The notes beneath the pieces were generated by a model that was given only the letters and a program-made list of their open reading frames with translations, was not told the DNA's origin and searched no databases. From NCBI GenBank assembly GCA_937920345.1, contig CALGVA010000073.1:1-64000 (forward strand): a DNA stretch of 64,000 nucleotides, read 5' to 3'. A program made the translations under genes and the position numbers. This document shows positions 18,029 to 28,700 of the stretch, piece after piece. Positions within the stretch are counted from its first letter, which is position 1. Every line of letters begins with the position of its first letter. Source of the DNA: an uncultured Lachnospiraceae bacterium. GTDB taxonomy: Bacteria > Bacillota > Clostridia > Lachnospirales > Lachnospiraceae.

Positions 18029-18042
18029 GAACGGAGGAAATT

Positions 18043-18426
18043 ATGCGTATCGAACATATTGCCATGTATGTCAATGAACTGGAAGCGGTCAGGGACTTTT
18101 TTATCAAATATTTTAACGCCTCATCGAATGACGGTTACCATAATCAGACCACCGGCTTTCGTTCTTATTTTCTGACTTTTGATGATGGCGCAAGATTGGA
18201 GATCATGAATAAGCCGGGTATGAGTGATGGTGAGAAAGCGATCAACCGCACCGGTTATAGCCACCTTGCATTCAGCGTGGGCAGCAGGGAAGCGGTAGAC
18301 GATCTTACAGACCGGTTGAAAAAGGACGGATTTCAGGTGACGAGCGGTCCGAGAACGACAGGGGACGGATATTATGAAAGCTGTATTGTCGGTTTTGAAG
18401 ATAATCTGATTGAAATTACGGTGTGA
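18043..18426 (+). CDS. VOC superfamily protein (glyoxalase/bleomycin-resistance fold)
   Basis: A 127-residue protein of two beta-alpha-beta-beta-beta units. Seen: MRIEHIAMYVNELEAVRDFF at the start, a GARLEIMNKPG strand, GYSHLAFSVGS and the final DNLIEITV. His5, Glu54, His70-range and Glu126-range residues are in the metal-ligand positions of the family. ATG 18043 has CGGAGG eight bases before it. It may modify or bind a small toxic compound; no substrate can be named. Confidence 0.87.
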   Translation: MRIEHIAMYVNELEAVRDFFIKYFNASSNDGYHNQTTGFRSYFLTFDDGARLEIMNKPGMSDGEKAINRTGYSHLAFSVGSREAVDDLTDRLKKDGFQVTSGPRTTGDGYYESCIVGFEDNLIEITV

Positions 18427-18439
18427 GGAGAGAACTAAA

Positions 18440-18895
18440 ATGCAATACATACAGGCTGTAAAAGAACATACCGCCAGTGTTTTTGAACTTGTGCAGGAGA
18501 CAGTCCGGTCAGTTTATCCGAAATATTATCCGGGGGAGGTTGTAGATTTTTTCTGCAGCCTCCATAGCAGAGAAAAGATTGCCGGGGACATAGAAAACGG
18601 AAGCGTGGGTGTTCTGGTGGAGGACGGCCGGATCATTGGAACCGGAAGCCATGAGGGCGGTCATATTACCAGAGTCTATGTTCTGCCGGAATGTCAGGGA
18701 AAAGGTTACGGCAGTTTTATCATGCAGTGTCTGGAAGATACAATTGCGGCGAACTACCCGTCGGCGGTGCTGGACGCTTCTCTGCCGGCCTGCCGGTTAT
18801 ATGAACACAGAGGATACCATACACTGCGGCATGAACGATATCCTCTGGATAACGGTGTGGTTCTGGTTTATGAAGTGATGGAGAAGGTATTTTAA
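18440..18895 (+). CDS. GNAT family N-acetyltransferase
   Basis: Single-domain GNAT of 151 residues. The acetyl-CoA binding segment is ITRVYVLPECQGKGYGSFIM, followed by the C-terminal YEHRGYHTLRHE segment that fits GNAT motif B. Start ATG 18440 follows GAGGAG and lies 13 bp after the VOC gene stop. It likely belongs to the same transcript as the previous acetyltransferase and VOC protein. Substrate unknown. Confidence 0.87.
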   Translation: MQYIQAVKEHTASVFELVQETVRSVYPKYYPGEVVDFFCSLHSREKIAGDIENGSVGVLVEDGRIIGTGSHEGGHITRVYVLPECQGKGYGSFIMQCLEDTIAANYPSAVLDASLPACRLYEHRGYHTLRHERYPLDNGVVLVYEVMEKVF

Positions 18896-18940
18896 AGCTA
18901 TAATCCATGCGATATTCTCATTTGTGAGGAGGCAATTAAT

Positions 18941-20137
18941 ATGCAGAACCAATATAATAAAACAATTTCAGCTTGTTTTACAGGATATATTGTTCAGGCC
19001 ATCGTCAATAATTTTACACCGCTGCTTTTCTTGTTTTTCCAGAAAAGCTACCACATTCCGCTTTCCCAGATTACGCTGCTGGTAACGTTTAATTTCGGAA
19101 TACAGCTGTTAGTGGATCTTCTTTCGGTCGGATTTGTAGATAAAATAGGATATCGTGCCTCGATGGTCATTGCCCATGTGCTGTCGGCAGCCGGGTTGAT
19201 TCTGCTTACCGTTCTGCCGGAGATTTTACCCGTTCCCTTTGCCGGGATTTTGACAGCTGTCATGATCTATGCCATTGGCGGCGGACTTTTGGAGGTCCTG
19301 GTCAGTCCGGTTGTGGAGGCGTGTCCTTCTGACAATAAGGAGAAGGCGATGAGCATGCTCCATTCCTTTTACTGCTGGGGGCATGCCGGGGTGGTCCTTC
19401 TTTCTACTTTGTTTTTCTATGTGGCAGGCATTGAGAACTGGAAAATCTTAGCGGTGATCTGGGCGCTGATTCCGCTTGCAAACGCGTTTGTCTTTACCAG
19501 AGTTCCTATTGCGCCGTTGATGGAAGATGGCGAGTCGGGGATGAGATTACAGGAACTGTTCCGGCTGAAAGTATTTTGGATTTTGCTGGTGATGATGGTA
19601 TGCGCAGGAGCAAGTGAACAGGCGGTAAGCCAGTGGGCTTCGACCTTTGCGGAGAAAGGGCTGGGAATTTCCAAAACGGCAGGTGATCTGGCCGGACCGC
19701 TGGCATTTGCGATTCTGATGGGAACGTCCAGACTGTTTTACGGAAAATATGGTGAGCGTATTCATCTGGAGCGTTTTATGGTTTACAGCAGCTGTCTGTG
19801 CACCCTGTCTTATCTGGGCATTTCTCTTTCGCCGTTTCCGCAGCTCAGCCTGATTGCCTGTGCGGTCTGCGGTCTGTCCGTGGGAATCATGTGGCCGGGA
19901 ACTTTCAGTAAGGCATCCGCAGCTTTGCCCAAAGGCGGAACGGCTATGTTTGCACTTCTGGCGCTGGGCGGAGACGTGGGCTGTTCGGGCGGGCCTACGT
20001 TAGTCGGCATGGTATCGGGCGCTCTGGGTGATGATCTGAAAAAGGGCGTTCTGGCGGGAATCGTATTTCCTGTACTTCTGTTGATCGGAATTGTACTTTG
20101 CAGGAAGACAAAGGGAGGACATGCAAAGCAGGAATAG
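18941..20137 (+). CDS. MFS transporter
   Basis: Major facilitator carrier of 398 residues with about twelve hydrophobic segments. The loop DLLSVGFVDKIGYR between helices 2 and 3 fits the MFS signature position. The C-terminal half has LAFAILMGTSRLFYGKYGER and GIMWPGTFSKASAALP. The fold resembles sugar-type MFS proteins more than drug exporters, but substrate cannot be assigned. TGAGGAGG precedes the ATG. It follows the GNAT gene by 45 bp and may share its transcript. Confidence 0.87.
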   Translation: MQNQYNKTISACFTGYIVQAIVNNFTPLLFLFFQKSYHIPLSQITLLVTFNFGIQLLVDLLSVGFVDKIGYRASMVIAHVLSAAGLILLTVLPEILPVPFAGILTAVMIYAIGGGLLEVLVSPVVEACPSDNKEKAMSMLHSFYCWGHAGVVLLSTLFFYVAGIENWKILAVIWALIPLANAFVFTRVPIAPLMEDGESGMRLQELFRLKVFWILLVMMVCAGASEQAVSQWASTFAEKGLGISKTAGDLAGPLAFAILMGTSRLFYGKYGERIHLERFMVYSSCLCTLSYLGISLSPFPQLSLIACAVCGLSVGIMWPGTFSKASAALPKGGTAMFALLALGGDVGCSGGPTLVGMVSGALGDDLKKGVLAGIVFPVLLLIGIVLCRKTKGGHAKQE

Positions 20138-20362
20138 GGATTCAGCATGATCCGAATGATTGCTGAGTGAAATGTCAAATCTCCGTTTCGATCGTTGCCA
20201 GGCAAGTGCTGCCGGCGATGGACAGAATAGACTAAAATTGCCGTGCGTGCCAGAACTTTGTATGATATGATTAGGAAAGAAGTTGGACGGAGTGTTTGCC
20301 GCGTATCGGCAAAGCTGGAAAGGTGAGTGCCGGAACATTACGCGGGAGAAAGGATGATAACT

Positions 20363-21580
20363 ATGCAGGAGATCAAATGTCCGAAATGCGGGGAGGTTTT
20401 TGCGGTCGATGAATCCGGTTATGCGCAGATCGTAAAGCAGGTCAGGGATAAAGAGTTTGAGCAGGAACTTAACCGGCGGGAGCAGGATTACGCCCGCGCC
20501 AAGGCAAACGAGTTGCAGCTTGCTCGGGTGGAGCAGCAGGCGAAACATGATCAGATGATCCGGGCTAAAGAGGCGGAACTTTCTGAGAAAGACAGAGAAA
20601 TCGAACGGTTGCAGGCACAGATTTCCGGCAGTGAAACAGAGAGGAAGCTTGCCGTAGCGGAAGCGGTAAATGAGAAAGAAAAGGCGATTTTTGAAAAGGC
20701 GGCTGAGATCACAGAACTGAAAAGTCAGCTGTCAAACAAGGACTCGGAGAGCGAATTAAAGCAGCAGTCTTTGCAGAAACAATATGAGACACAGCTTAAA
20801 ATGAAGGACGAGCAGATCGAGTACTATAAGGATTTCAAGGCCAGACAGTCCACGAAGATGGTAGGAGAAAGTCTTGAACAGCACTGTATGATACAGTTCA
20901 ATTCGCTGCGTATGACGGCTTTCCCGAATGCTTATTTTGAGAAAGATAACGACGCCAAAAACGGTAGTAAAGGAGACTTCATTTTCAGGGAAGCGGCGGA
21001 CGGCGTGGAATTTATTTCCATCATGTTTGAAATGAAAAATGAGATGGATGAGACTGCCACCAAACACAAGAATGAGGACTTTCTGAAAGAACTGGACAAG
21101 GACAGGCGTGAAAAGAAGTGTGAGTACGCGGTGCTGGTTTCTTTGCTTGAGATTGACAATGAACTTTATAATAACGGGATCGTGGATGTTTCTTACAAAT
21201 ATGAAAAAATGTATGTGGTTCGTCCGCAGTTTTTTATTCCGATCATTACATTATTGCGAAACGCGGCCTTAAATTCATTACAGTACCGGCAGGAACTGGC
21301 TACAGTCAGAAACCAGCAGCTTGATATTCTTCATTTTGAAGAAAATATGAATACGTTTAAGGAAGGTTTTGCACGCAATTACAGGATTGCAAGCGATAAA
21401 TTCAAGACGGCGATCGATGAAATCGACAAGACGATCACCCATTTGCAGAAAACGAAGGAGGCGCTGCTCTCCTCGGAGAATAATCTCCGACTGGCCAATG
21501 ATAAGGCGGACGACCTGAGCATCAAGAAACTGACGAAGAACGCGCCGGCGGTGAAAGAGATGTTTGATAAGCTGGAGTGA
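20363..21580 (+). CDS. DUF2130 protein: zinc ribbon, coiled coil and nuclease-like domain
   Basis: A 405-residue protein in three parts. An N-terminal ribbon-like start, IKCPKCGEVFAV, has only one Cys pair. A long coiled coil spans about residues 25-160, and the DUF2130 core about 165-330. The core shows KGDFIFRE and, 18-20 residues on, FEMKNEMD, a D...ExK arrangement like PD-(D/E)XK nucleases. A second coiled coil ends the protein. ATG 20363 fits the family start; ATG 20354 is too close to GAAAGG. Function is unknown in the family; a DNA-damage or nuclease role is inference. Confidence 0.85.
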   Translation: MQEIKCPKCGEVFAVDESGYAQIVKQVRDKEFEQELNRREQDYARAKANELQLARVEQQAKHDQMIRAKEAELSEKDREIERLQAQISGSETERKLAVAEAVNEKEKAIFEKAAEITELKSQLSNKDSESELKQQSLQKQYETQLKMKDEQIEYYKDFKARQSTKMVGESLEQHCMIQFNSLRMTAFPNAYFEKDNDAKNGSKGDFIFREAADGVEFISIMFEMKNEMDETATKHKNEDFLKELDKDRREKKCEYAVLVSLLEIDNELYNNGIVDVSYKYEKMYVVRPQFFIPIITLLRNAALNSLQYRQELATVRNQQLDILHFEENMNTFKEGFARNYRIASDKFKTAIDEIDKTITHLQKTKEALLSSENNLRLANDKADDLSIKKLTKNAPAVKEMFDKLE

Positions 21581-21667
21581 GAAGAATAATATACTAAAGA
21601 GCACAGACTGTTCGGATACGGGGAAGTTCTCCGATGGCAGTGTGCTTTCTGAAATTGAAAAAGCCTC

Positions 21668-21698
21668 TTGACTCCTACGCAGCGTAATAGTTTATGCT
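21668..21698 (+). promoter_or_regulatory. MerR-type promoter with 19-bp spacer
   Basis: TTGACT (21668-21673) and TATGCT (21693-21698) are 19 bp apart, the overlong spacing that MerR-family activators correct. Within the spacer is an imperfect dyad, CTCCTACGCAGCGTAATAG. It lies directly before the merR-like gene, so it is read as that gene's own autoregulated promoter. Confidence 0.7.
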
Positions 21699-21723
21699 GT
21701 CTTTACACGGGAGGAACACAAGC

Positions 21724-22452
21724 ATGATGACGGTGAATGAAGTGAGCAAATTGACCGGAGTGAGTATACGCGCTCTGCAATATTATGACAGGATCGGACT
21801 CTTGAAACCGACGGGATACACGGCGTCCGGTTACCGGCTGTATGACGATACGGCGCTTGACAGGCTGCAGCAGATTTTACTGTTTCGGGAATTGGAGTTT
21901 CCGCTAAGAGAGATCAAAGAGATTATATCAGGACCGGGTTTCGACAGGCAGAAAGCGTTAGAGCAGCAGATCACGCTGCTTACCATGAAGAAAGAACGGC
22001 TGGAAAATCTCATCCGCTTTGCCCGTGCAATACAATTGGAAGGAGACAGCACAATGGATTTTGCGGCATTTAACACGGAGAAGATCGATGTATATGCCAG
22101 ACAGGCGAAGGAGCAGTGGGGTAAAACCGCTGCGTATAAGGAATTTGAGAACAGAGCTGTGGGAAGAAGCAGAGAGGAAGAGCAGCATATTGCGGAAGAA
22201 TTTATGCAGATCTTTGCAGCGTTTGGCAGGTTGAAGGATACTGCACCGGAATCCGGCGCGGCACAGGAACAGGTGAAAAAACTGCAGAACTATATCACGG
22301 AACATTATTATAAATGTTCAGACGATATTCTTTACGGTCTTGGACAGATGTACGCTGACGGCGGGGACTTTACGGAGAATATCGACCGGGCAGGCGGTAC
22401 GGGAACGGCGAAGTTTACTGCTGAGGCGATTCGAATCTACTGCGGGAAGTAA
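21724..22452 (+). CDS. MerR-family activator with TipAS-like ligand domain
   Basis: A 242-residue regulator. The N-terminal winged helix (MMTVNEVSKLTGVSIRALQYYDRIGLLKP) and the GYRLYDD wing are clear, followed by the dimerising coiled coil to about residue 110. The C-terminal domain, with WGKTAAYKEFENRAVGRS, AEEFMQIFAAFG and the YKCSDDILYGLGQMYADGGDF segment, is the TipAS/albicidin-binding fold found in TipAL. Such proteins sense peptide antibiotics and activate promoters with 19-bp spacers, one of which is immediately upstream. Its other targets are unknown. Confidence 0.9.
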   Translation: MMTVNEVSKLTGVSIRALQYYDRIGLLKPTGYTASGYRLYDDTALDRLQQILLFRELEFPLREIKEIISGPGFDRQKALEQQITLLTMKKERLENLIRFARAIQLEGDSTMDFAAFNTEKIDVYARQAKEQWGKTAAYKEFENRAVGRSREEEQHIAEEFMQIFAAFGRLKDTAPESGAAQEQVKKLQNYITEHYYKCSDDILYGLGQMYADGGDFTENIDRAGGTGTAKFTAEAIRIYCGK

Positions 22453-22455
22453 GGG

Positions 22456-22487
22456 ATACGGGATGACGTGTGTGCGTCATCCCGTAT
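22456..22487 (+). terminator. rho-independent terminator of the MerR gene
   Basis: Perfect 13-bp arms ATACGGGATGACG and CGTCATCCCGTAT with a 6-base loop, placed just after the stop codon. Only a short T-rich tail follows, so the hairpin is strong but the T-run is weak. Confidence 0.7.
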
Positions 22488-22791
22488 TATAACGTATATA
22501 TGATTTAAATTGTTTTCCGGGGAAACAGTGTGCACTTTTGGGCAATAAACCAAAGCACCTGTTTCCTTTTTCTGGTGGGAAAAAAGGAACAAAGGAGGAA
22601 CGCGCAGGCTGTCCTGAAGCCGGCTTAAAATGATCATCACAAGGTAGATGATCAGGGAAACAAAGGTCAAAAAAATTTACAAAATATATAAAATAAAAAA
22701 ATGTATAGAAATACAAAGATGTGTAAAGGAAACAAAGTTCATAAGCTGGTATCCTATTGTTATCTGCAAATGGAGAAAGGAGAGGTAGGTT
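22488..22791 (+). promoter_or_regulatory. upstream region of the giant glycosidase with tandem candidate YesN sites
   Basis: AT-rich leader. TGTATAGAAATACAAAG (22702-22718) is followed by a partial repeat TGTGTAAAGGAAACAAAG (22720-22737), giving two similar half-sites about 18 bp apart. The first half-site recurs with 16 of 17 identities in front of the sugar-binding protein gene and with 14 of 17 before the GH130 gene. This suits an AraC-type regulator. The ribosome site AGGAGAGG lies about six bases before ATG 22792. Confidence 0.5.
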
Positions 22792-25700
22792 ATGGGTAGA
22801 AGAAAGGTAACAAAAAAAGTACTGGCATGGATACTCTTAGCGGCAATGATTACGACCGGGTTTGGAGGGGAAACAGGAATTAATGTCGTAAATGCAGGTA
22901 ACAGTGGTGAACGTGCGAACAGTTTGAGCGTTTTTGAAAATTTTATCACAGTCGATGGAACAAAGCTGATGGATGGTGACAAAGAACTGAAATTTGTTTC
23001 TTTAAACTATCCGCAGGCTACCAGTGATACGCCATGGGAAAGTGAAAATGCAGTGAAAACGATTAAAGCAATGGGTGGTAATGTTACCAGAAGCTATACC
23101 ATTCCTGTTTATAACGGGCAGAACAGCGCAACGGCATATGTAACAGGCGTGGATAATAATGGACAGCTGATTTTTAATGAAGATGCATTGAATAATCTCG
23201 ATAATTTGCTTGCAGCATGTAACAAACATGGAATTCGCCTGATTATTCCATTGGTTGACCATTGGCATTGGATTGGCGGTATGGACGGTTATGTATGGCT
23301 TGCAGGTGAGGCAGACGGAATGCCGAGTCAGTCGGGCTTTCAAGAATGGGCATGGAAGTTCTATGAGAGCGAAACATGTATGGATTATTTCAAACAGATG
23401 ATCACGCATCTGCTGAACAGAACAAATTCTGTTACAGGGGTCAAATATATGGATGATCCTGCAATTCTCTGCTGGGAAACAGGTAACGAAATAGGTAACA
23501 GATCCCAGGATGATAAAGATGAAATTTTGTCTAAATGGACTAATCAGGTTGCAAATCACATTAGATCAATTTATGGAGATAAGGAGATTCCTTATGAGAC
23601 GGAGACGGCAGATCCCGCATCGATAGACGACTTGGAAGAAGAGGATAAGGACAGTTCAATTGGTGAAGAAACGGAGGCGCCGGAAGAAACGGAGGCACCA
23701 GAAGAAACGGAGGCACCAGAAGAAACGGAGGAGCCGGGAGAAACGGAGGAGCCGGGAGAAACGGAAACGCCAGAAGAAACGGAAGAGCCGGGAGAAACGG
23801 AGGCGCCGGAAGAAACGGAAGAGCCGGGGGAAACGGAGGCGCCGGAAGAAACGGAGGAGCCGGGGGAAACGGAAACGCCAGAGGAAACGGAGGCGCCGGA
23901 AGGAACGGAAACGCCAGAAGAGACGGGGAATCCGGAAAAATCAGAGGAAGTGTCTGGAGAGATCAGAGAAGATGGCGTGGCAATGACATCTACTGTAACA
24001 GAACAAATTGCACAAAGAAAAGTAATATCAGTAATTAAAGAAACAGCGGAGACAGAAGAACCGGAGGAGACGAAAGAATCAGAAGATACAGTCGAAGCGG
24101 AAAGCCCGGAGCCGACAGAAGATACAGTTGAAACGGAAAGCCCGGAGCCGACAGAAGATACAGTTGAAACGGAAAGTCCGGAGCCGGCAGAAGATACAGT
24201 CGAAGCGGAAAGCCCGGATACGGCAGAGGATACAGTCGGAACGGAAAGCCCGGAGAAGATAGAAAAGACAAAGAAAGCAATATTACCAGGCACCAAATCG
24301 GCTGTGAGTGAGACGGCTTCCGAGACTCCTGTCAGAAGGCACCTTATTTTAGATGGAAGAATGTCACTGTCAAAAAATGGTTCGCTTGCTGCAAATAATC
24401 CTTGTGATATTCTGGGTGCACACTACTATGAAGGCAACTACGCTGAAAGATGTAAGAATGACACAATTACCGCACATAATGCAGGAAAACCATTTATATT
24501 AGGCGAGTTTGGCGCAAAAGTAGAAGCACAGCCCTGTGCCGATGTTTTCCAGGCAGGACTTGAGAACAATACGAATGGTATTATGATGTGGAGCTTACGG
24601 GCTCACAAAGACGGATACGGATATTATTTCCATGATGAGGATGGATACTGGGCCTCTTATCATTGGCCCGGCTTTGTGTCCGGAGATTACTACGGTGAAA
24701 CTGAAATTCTGCGTGCAATTTATGCATATGCGCAGATTGCAAATGGAAAGGCTTCTACATATGAAGAAGCGAAGAAGATTCCGATTCCGGCGCCGGAGAC
24801 GGATGAGGCGCCATTGCTTTATGCTGACGGGGAGTATCACAATTCTTTTAAGGACGGTTCCGTAGGCGATATTAAATGGAGAGGTGTTGTCGGTGGAGCA
24901 TGGTATGAAATTCAGAGAGCCGATGGCGTTGTAACAGAAAACGATAATAATGATGTGTGGACAACCATTGCAGACGAAAAGGATTGTGTATACGACTCTG
25001 GACGTAACTGGGAAGATAAGGCGCATGACTGCATTGCCGGTTATCATGACGAGACCGCGATAGACGGACAAACCTATTCATACCGGCTGCGTGCATGCAA
25101 TGAGAGCGGAGAAGGCCTCTGGTCCAATATTGTGACGGTAAACAGTGCAAAACATGTGGTAGTAGATGATTTAGATCTGATAGCAGTATCCAGTACAGAT
25201 CCGAATCCTGCTGAAATTCGAAACACATATAGCAGTGACCATTCTGCTAATATTTCATATTCCAGCAGTTCTATTGTGAACCGGAGTGCGACGGAAGGCT
25301 ATATTGAGTATGAATCGATCATTCCTGTAAAAGAGGTTGTTGTGACAGCAGTCAGCGAACCGGAGGAAGGCAGCGAGCCTAAAATCTTTGTCTCATCAGA
25401 TGGAATCAATTATACACAGATTGATGCAGTGCATGAAGCCGGGACAAAGGTGTATTCGGCTGCTGATGTATCTGACAAGGGAAAATATTACTATACGAGA
25501 ATATATATGGCCGGACAGAGTAAGTGCAAACTGGATGCGGTTTCTATCACTTATTATAATGATGGTGCATCGTATATAGACGGTTCAGACGGTGCAGGCG
25601 TTAAGACAAACGTTATGATTCAGGATAATACGTTTGGTATTAATGCGGCCCCTTATTATACAATGAAATCACCGAATCTGACGGCAGCCGGCAGCGTCCA

Positions 25701-28700
25701 GGGTATTACCGCCGATGATGATAAGGCGGCATCCATCCTTTACAAGACAGGTGATGATATCAATGCTTATCGTATCGTTGTATATGAGAAGGACGGCATA
25801 AAGCCTGCAGTGGAATATTCTTACGACAGTGTTACCTGGAAGGCAATAGATGTGCTTGCCGGTGTTCAGGAGGGTGACTATACAAGAGTAACTTATGGTG
25901 ATTTAAACAGTTCTGATATGGCGCGTGTGATACGGATCAGTTTTCCGGAAGGCGGCAGAGATAAAGTGATCTTAAAATCTGTTGAGATTTCCTCCGGTAA
26001 AAAAACGATTCCACTATCAGAATCAGCACCTGCTAATACTTTTGAAGATGGTGAGTATTACTTCGGTAATGATGCAATGATTCAGGCAGCGTATACAATT
26101 GGTAAAGAGGGCAATTCCGTTGTATATTCCAAAACGTTTGATCGTATGGATTTTTCAGCGTATGACTGCATTTATTCGTGGGTGAAGCCCGACAATAGTG
26201 GCAATACTTTGAAATTACGGCTGGCTGATGCAGATAATCGTACCTGGGATAGCGAGGCTGTTGTATTGAACGGAACAACAGGAAAAATGAACAAGTTCCT
26301 GTTAGGCGGGGCAGAAAGCTTTGACTTTAGTAAAGTGACCAGATTTGACTTCGTTATTTCAGCTAAAAACGATGTTTCTACAGCAAGTGGAGAGATTGCG
26401 CTTAACGGGGATAATTTCTATACAGGAAACTACGGAGTAGAATTAGCATATACGCTTGACAGTACAAATAGCACGGTATATGTAGACAGTGTTTATGCAA
26501 GTTCTTCCACAAAGGCAGATGATTTTGAAGGTTACAGTGGTTCCAATGCCCTGTTGAGGGCAGCATATCAGCGTAATACAAGTGGCGGCGCTTTCGATAT
26601 GTCTCTGGATGCCGTTCATAAATCGGAGGGGGCTTATGGAGCAAGAATAGATTATAGCTATAACGGCACGGGATATGCAGGTGCCAGAAAAGACATGGAT
26701 TTGCTGAATCTGGCCGGATACGATGGATTCATGATGTATATCGAATCCGATGGATCAGGCAATCAGTTTAAACTTCAGATGACTACGGAATTATCTACTT
26801 ACAACTATACAGGTTACCTGTCCGGCACAGGCCCTATGACTTATTACATGCCTTTTAAAGATATTGTTGAGGCAGACTGGACAGGCGGCACTGGACACAT
26901 AGATGCAAGCCAGAATCTGAAGACTGTTGAGATCTATACGAACCAGGAAGGCAGTGTTACCAGTGGAACTTTCTATGTAGATGATATCAAGGGCGCCAAT
27001 TTTGTTAATGACCTGGAGAAATTAACCAGGGTAGATTCTGATTATGCAGGAGGAGTGGAGATAACTTCTTTTCCGTATACGATATCCGGAACCGCAGAGT
27101 ATGTTGATTATATTTCGCTTCTGATCGGTGAAAAAGTATTTAATATTCCGGTAGATAGCAGCGGCAGGTGGACATATGAGATAAATGAAAATTCCGGAAT
27201 CTATAATGGAGAGAATATGGAACTTCAGGCCGGATTCTATTATCCGAACCGCGCGGTGATTGCGACAGCCTGGAGTGAAGCAAAGACTATTACGATCAAT
27301 GTAGAAGGAAATGATGCGCCTGCTGCCGAATCCTATGATAAAGTTGCATGGAAGTGGGATTTCGCAGCTGACGGAACAGATGGATGGACATTTGACGGTT
27401 TTTCGCCTTGGGTAGAAAGCGGTAATCTGGTAGCATGGTCCGCGGACGGCTATGACGCAACATTCAGCTACACGGTCACTGGTATTCCCAATGGAGTCTA
27501 TACTTTAAGCAATGATATTAAAGTAAAGAGCAATATGAACAATGCACAGATGGCTCTTACTGACGGGACAGATGAAGTAAGATCACTGGCGATTGATACG
27601 GAGGATGTTCTGAGAGAGGACGAATTCTTAGGGAAGAAATTCCGGGTGACTAACAATCAGGTAACCGTAAGATATTATGTGAATGCGCCCGTTGACGCAA
27701 ATGGTGCTACCTTTGCGGTTGGCGATATCAAATTGTATTTCGTGGAAGCATTAAATCTTATCCGGAATGGAGATTTTAGCGACACTGAAGGATATGAGGG
27801 CGGCTGGCCCAATTACCCTGTCGGCTGGAATGTAATACCTTATACAAATACAGGTGCAATTAAAACCGAACCGGCCTGGTTTGAAGCCGGTAATAATAAA
27901 GTCATGATCGTGGAAACGGGTACGGAATTTAGCCTGTCACAGGATGTAACCATTTCTGACGGCGATGCGGGAACCTATCAGTTATCAGCTGTATTTGATA
28001 TGGAGCATAATCCGGCAACTGTTGAAGATCTTGTAATGAAGATTACGGACGCGGAAGGAAACGTAATAAAGAGCGTGGACCCCGGGAGTGGTATTTGTAC
28101 ACTTTCCGATATTGTTCTTGCAGCAGGTACTTATACTGTAACAATTTCCGGCACTTTATCGGGGGATCCCACACCGGATGATGGTAATGGGCCTGTAATT
28201 TACATTGACGATGTAGAATTGCTATTGACCGACTTTACGGCGCCAGGACCCGGAACGGAAGAATCATTTGGTGAGAATCTTGTCACGAATGGCGACTTTA
28301 CGTCTCAGGAAGAAGAGTGGCCGAACCTGCCTGCCGATTGGGAAACCGGATATACGGGCGGAGACGGCTGGTCACCGATCAAAGGTCAGGACGGGGTTTT
28401 TGTAGGATATGCGGACAATGCATATACGTTTATATTAAAGCAGAATATTCCTGATATTCAAGCCGGTATGTATCAGCTGGCGGTAGATATAGTACTGCTG
28501 AATGAAGGTTATGCCAATGCAGTCACGATTGGAGTAAATGATACTGTCAAGGATGTAACGGCTGAAGTTAATGCGGCAGATTATACAAAGGTGAAGATTG
28601 ATAAAGCTGTGATTACAGGTGGAATGGCAAGTATTGTAATTACCGGTGATTTCAAGGGTAAAGGTGTGAAGATTGATAATGTATCCTTGCGAAGATGGAA

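Noticed and set aside
23665..23952. Regularly spaced 18-bp repeats that might suggest a CRISPR array
   Set aside because: Units are contiguous, in frame and lack unique spacers; they code for a linker.
23660..23986. Lys/Arg-rich plus-strand frame over the same repeats
   Set aside because: It is another frame of the tandem repeats and has no ribosome site.
23592..24296. Long Ser/Val-rich minus-strand frame opposite the glycosidase repeats
   Set aside because: It is the reverse reading of the Glu/Thr/Pro repeats; low complexity, no ribosome site, and the plus-strand gene is certain.
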